Under the pieces are notes generated by a model. It did no database searches and was not told the origin of the DNA. It saw nothing but the letters and a program-made list of their open reading frames with translations. A DNA stretch of 5,101 nucleotides from Candidatus Dadabacteria bacterium (GTDB lineage: Bacteria; Desulfobacterota_D; UBA1144; Nemesobacterales; Nemesobacteraceae). The position numbers and the translations under genes were made by a program. The stretch is from contig JAPOSJ010000231.1 of the NCBI GenBank assembly GCA_026709745.1, positions 1 through 5,101 on the forward strand, given 5' to 3'. Of this stretch, positions 5,026 to 5,101 are shown in pieces (the stretch's first letter is position 1; every line of letters starts with the position of its first letter).

Positions 5026-5101
5026 ATGGAGCAATTCTGGCACGGTTTAGATCCTAATTCTAGTTTTGGGGAGGGGTTTCAATATGGGGTCGAAAATTCT
5101 C
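5026..5101 (+). CDS. Start of an unrecognised protein, cut by the window edge
   Basis: ATG 5026 opens a frame with no stop through the end of the window, 25 codons so far, beginning MEQFWHGLDPNSSFGEG. It has a GAGGA site 5 nt upstream and a possible promoter at 4968-4998. I do not recognise the family: the visible part shows no signal peptide, no membrane segment and no known motif, and is rich in aromatic residues, Gly and Asn/Ser. It points away from the tRNA and the repeat region, in the opposite direction to the sugar operon. The fragment is short enough that a chance frame cannot be excluded. Confidence 0.5.
   Translation, partial: MEQFWHGLDPNSSFGEGFQYGVENS

Noticed and set aside
4283..5101. 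Possible attachment-site copy of the tRNA 3' end in the downstream region
   Set aside because: No second copy of the tRNA 3' half was found between 4308 and 5101.

Overview
The window is bacterial: there are intron-free genes with purine-rich ribosome-binding sites about 5 nt before ATG, TATAAT-like promoter elements, and a tRNA with an encoded CCA end. Base composition looks balanced by eye (not computed), and codon use gives no firm lineage. The closest families I recall for the sugar-metabolism pair are the HAD + GH65 pairs and fusions known from actinobacteria, but such pairs are widespread and I would not name a taxon.

Left and centre (positions 1 to about 4130, minus strand) look like one operon read right to left. 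A TATAAT element at 4127-4122 precedes a 262-residue HAD-family beta-phosphoglucomutase-like protein (4072-3284). It is followed 13 nt later by a 797-residue glycoside hydrolase family 65 (GH65) disaccharide phosphorylase (3270-877), then after 41 nt by a HAL2/CysQ-type 3'(2'),5'-bisphosphate nucleotidase (835 to beyond the left edge). The first two form a metabolic unit: a GH65 phosphorylase splits an alpha-glucosyl disaccharide (trehalose, maltose, kojibiose or similar) with phosphate into beta-glucose 1-phosphate and glucose, and the mutase turns beta-glucose 1-phosphate into glucose 6-phosphate. The third gene has no obvious role in that pathway. It is interrupted by an in-frame TAA exactly where the family has a tyrosine; the same frame continues afterwards with the conserved WDHAAG motif, so this is a point nonsense change (or sequencing error, or readthrough), not a normal C-terminus.

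A tRNA-Glu(CTC) gene lies on the plus strand at 4232-4307, divergent from the operon, with the two promoters sharing the roughly 160-bp gap.

The right part (4308-5025) is about 720 bp with no convincing gene. It contains several inverted repeats, including a 4645-4753 element built from repeated CCTCT/AGAGG arms and a TGTCATTGCGGGG segment that resembles dispersed bacterial intergenic repeats. At the far right a new plus-strand gene seems to begin at ATG 5026 and runs off the window. It has a GAGGA ribosome-binding site and a possible promoter whose spacer contains a run of nine C residues, which would be a natural length-variable (phase-variable) switch if the run is real.

I found no CRISPR array, transposase, defence system or other clearly new system. 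The items most worth a second look are the interrupted HAL2 gene, the C9 promoter tract, and the structured repeat at 4645-4753.
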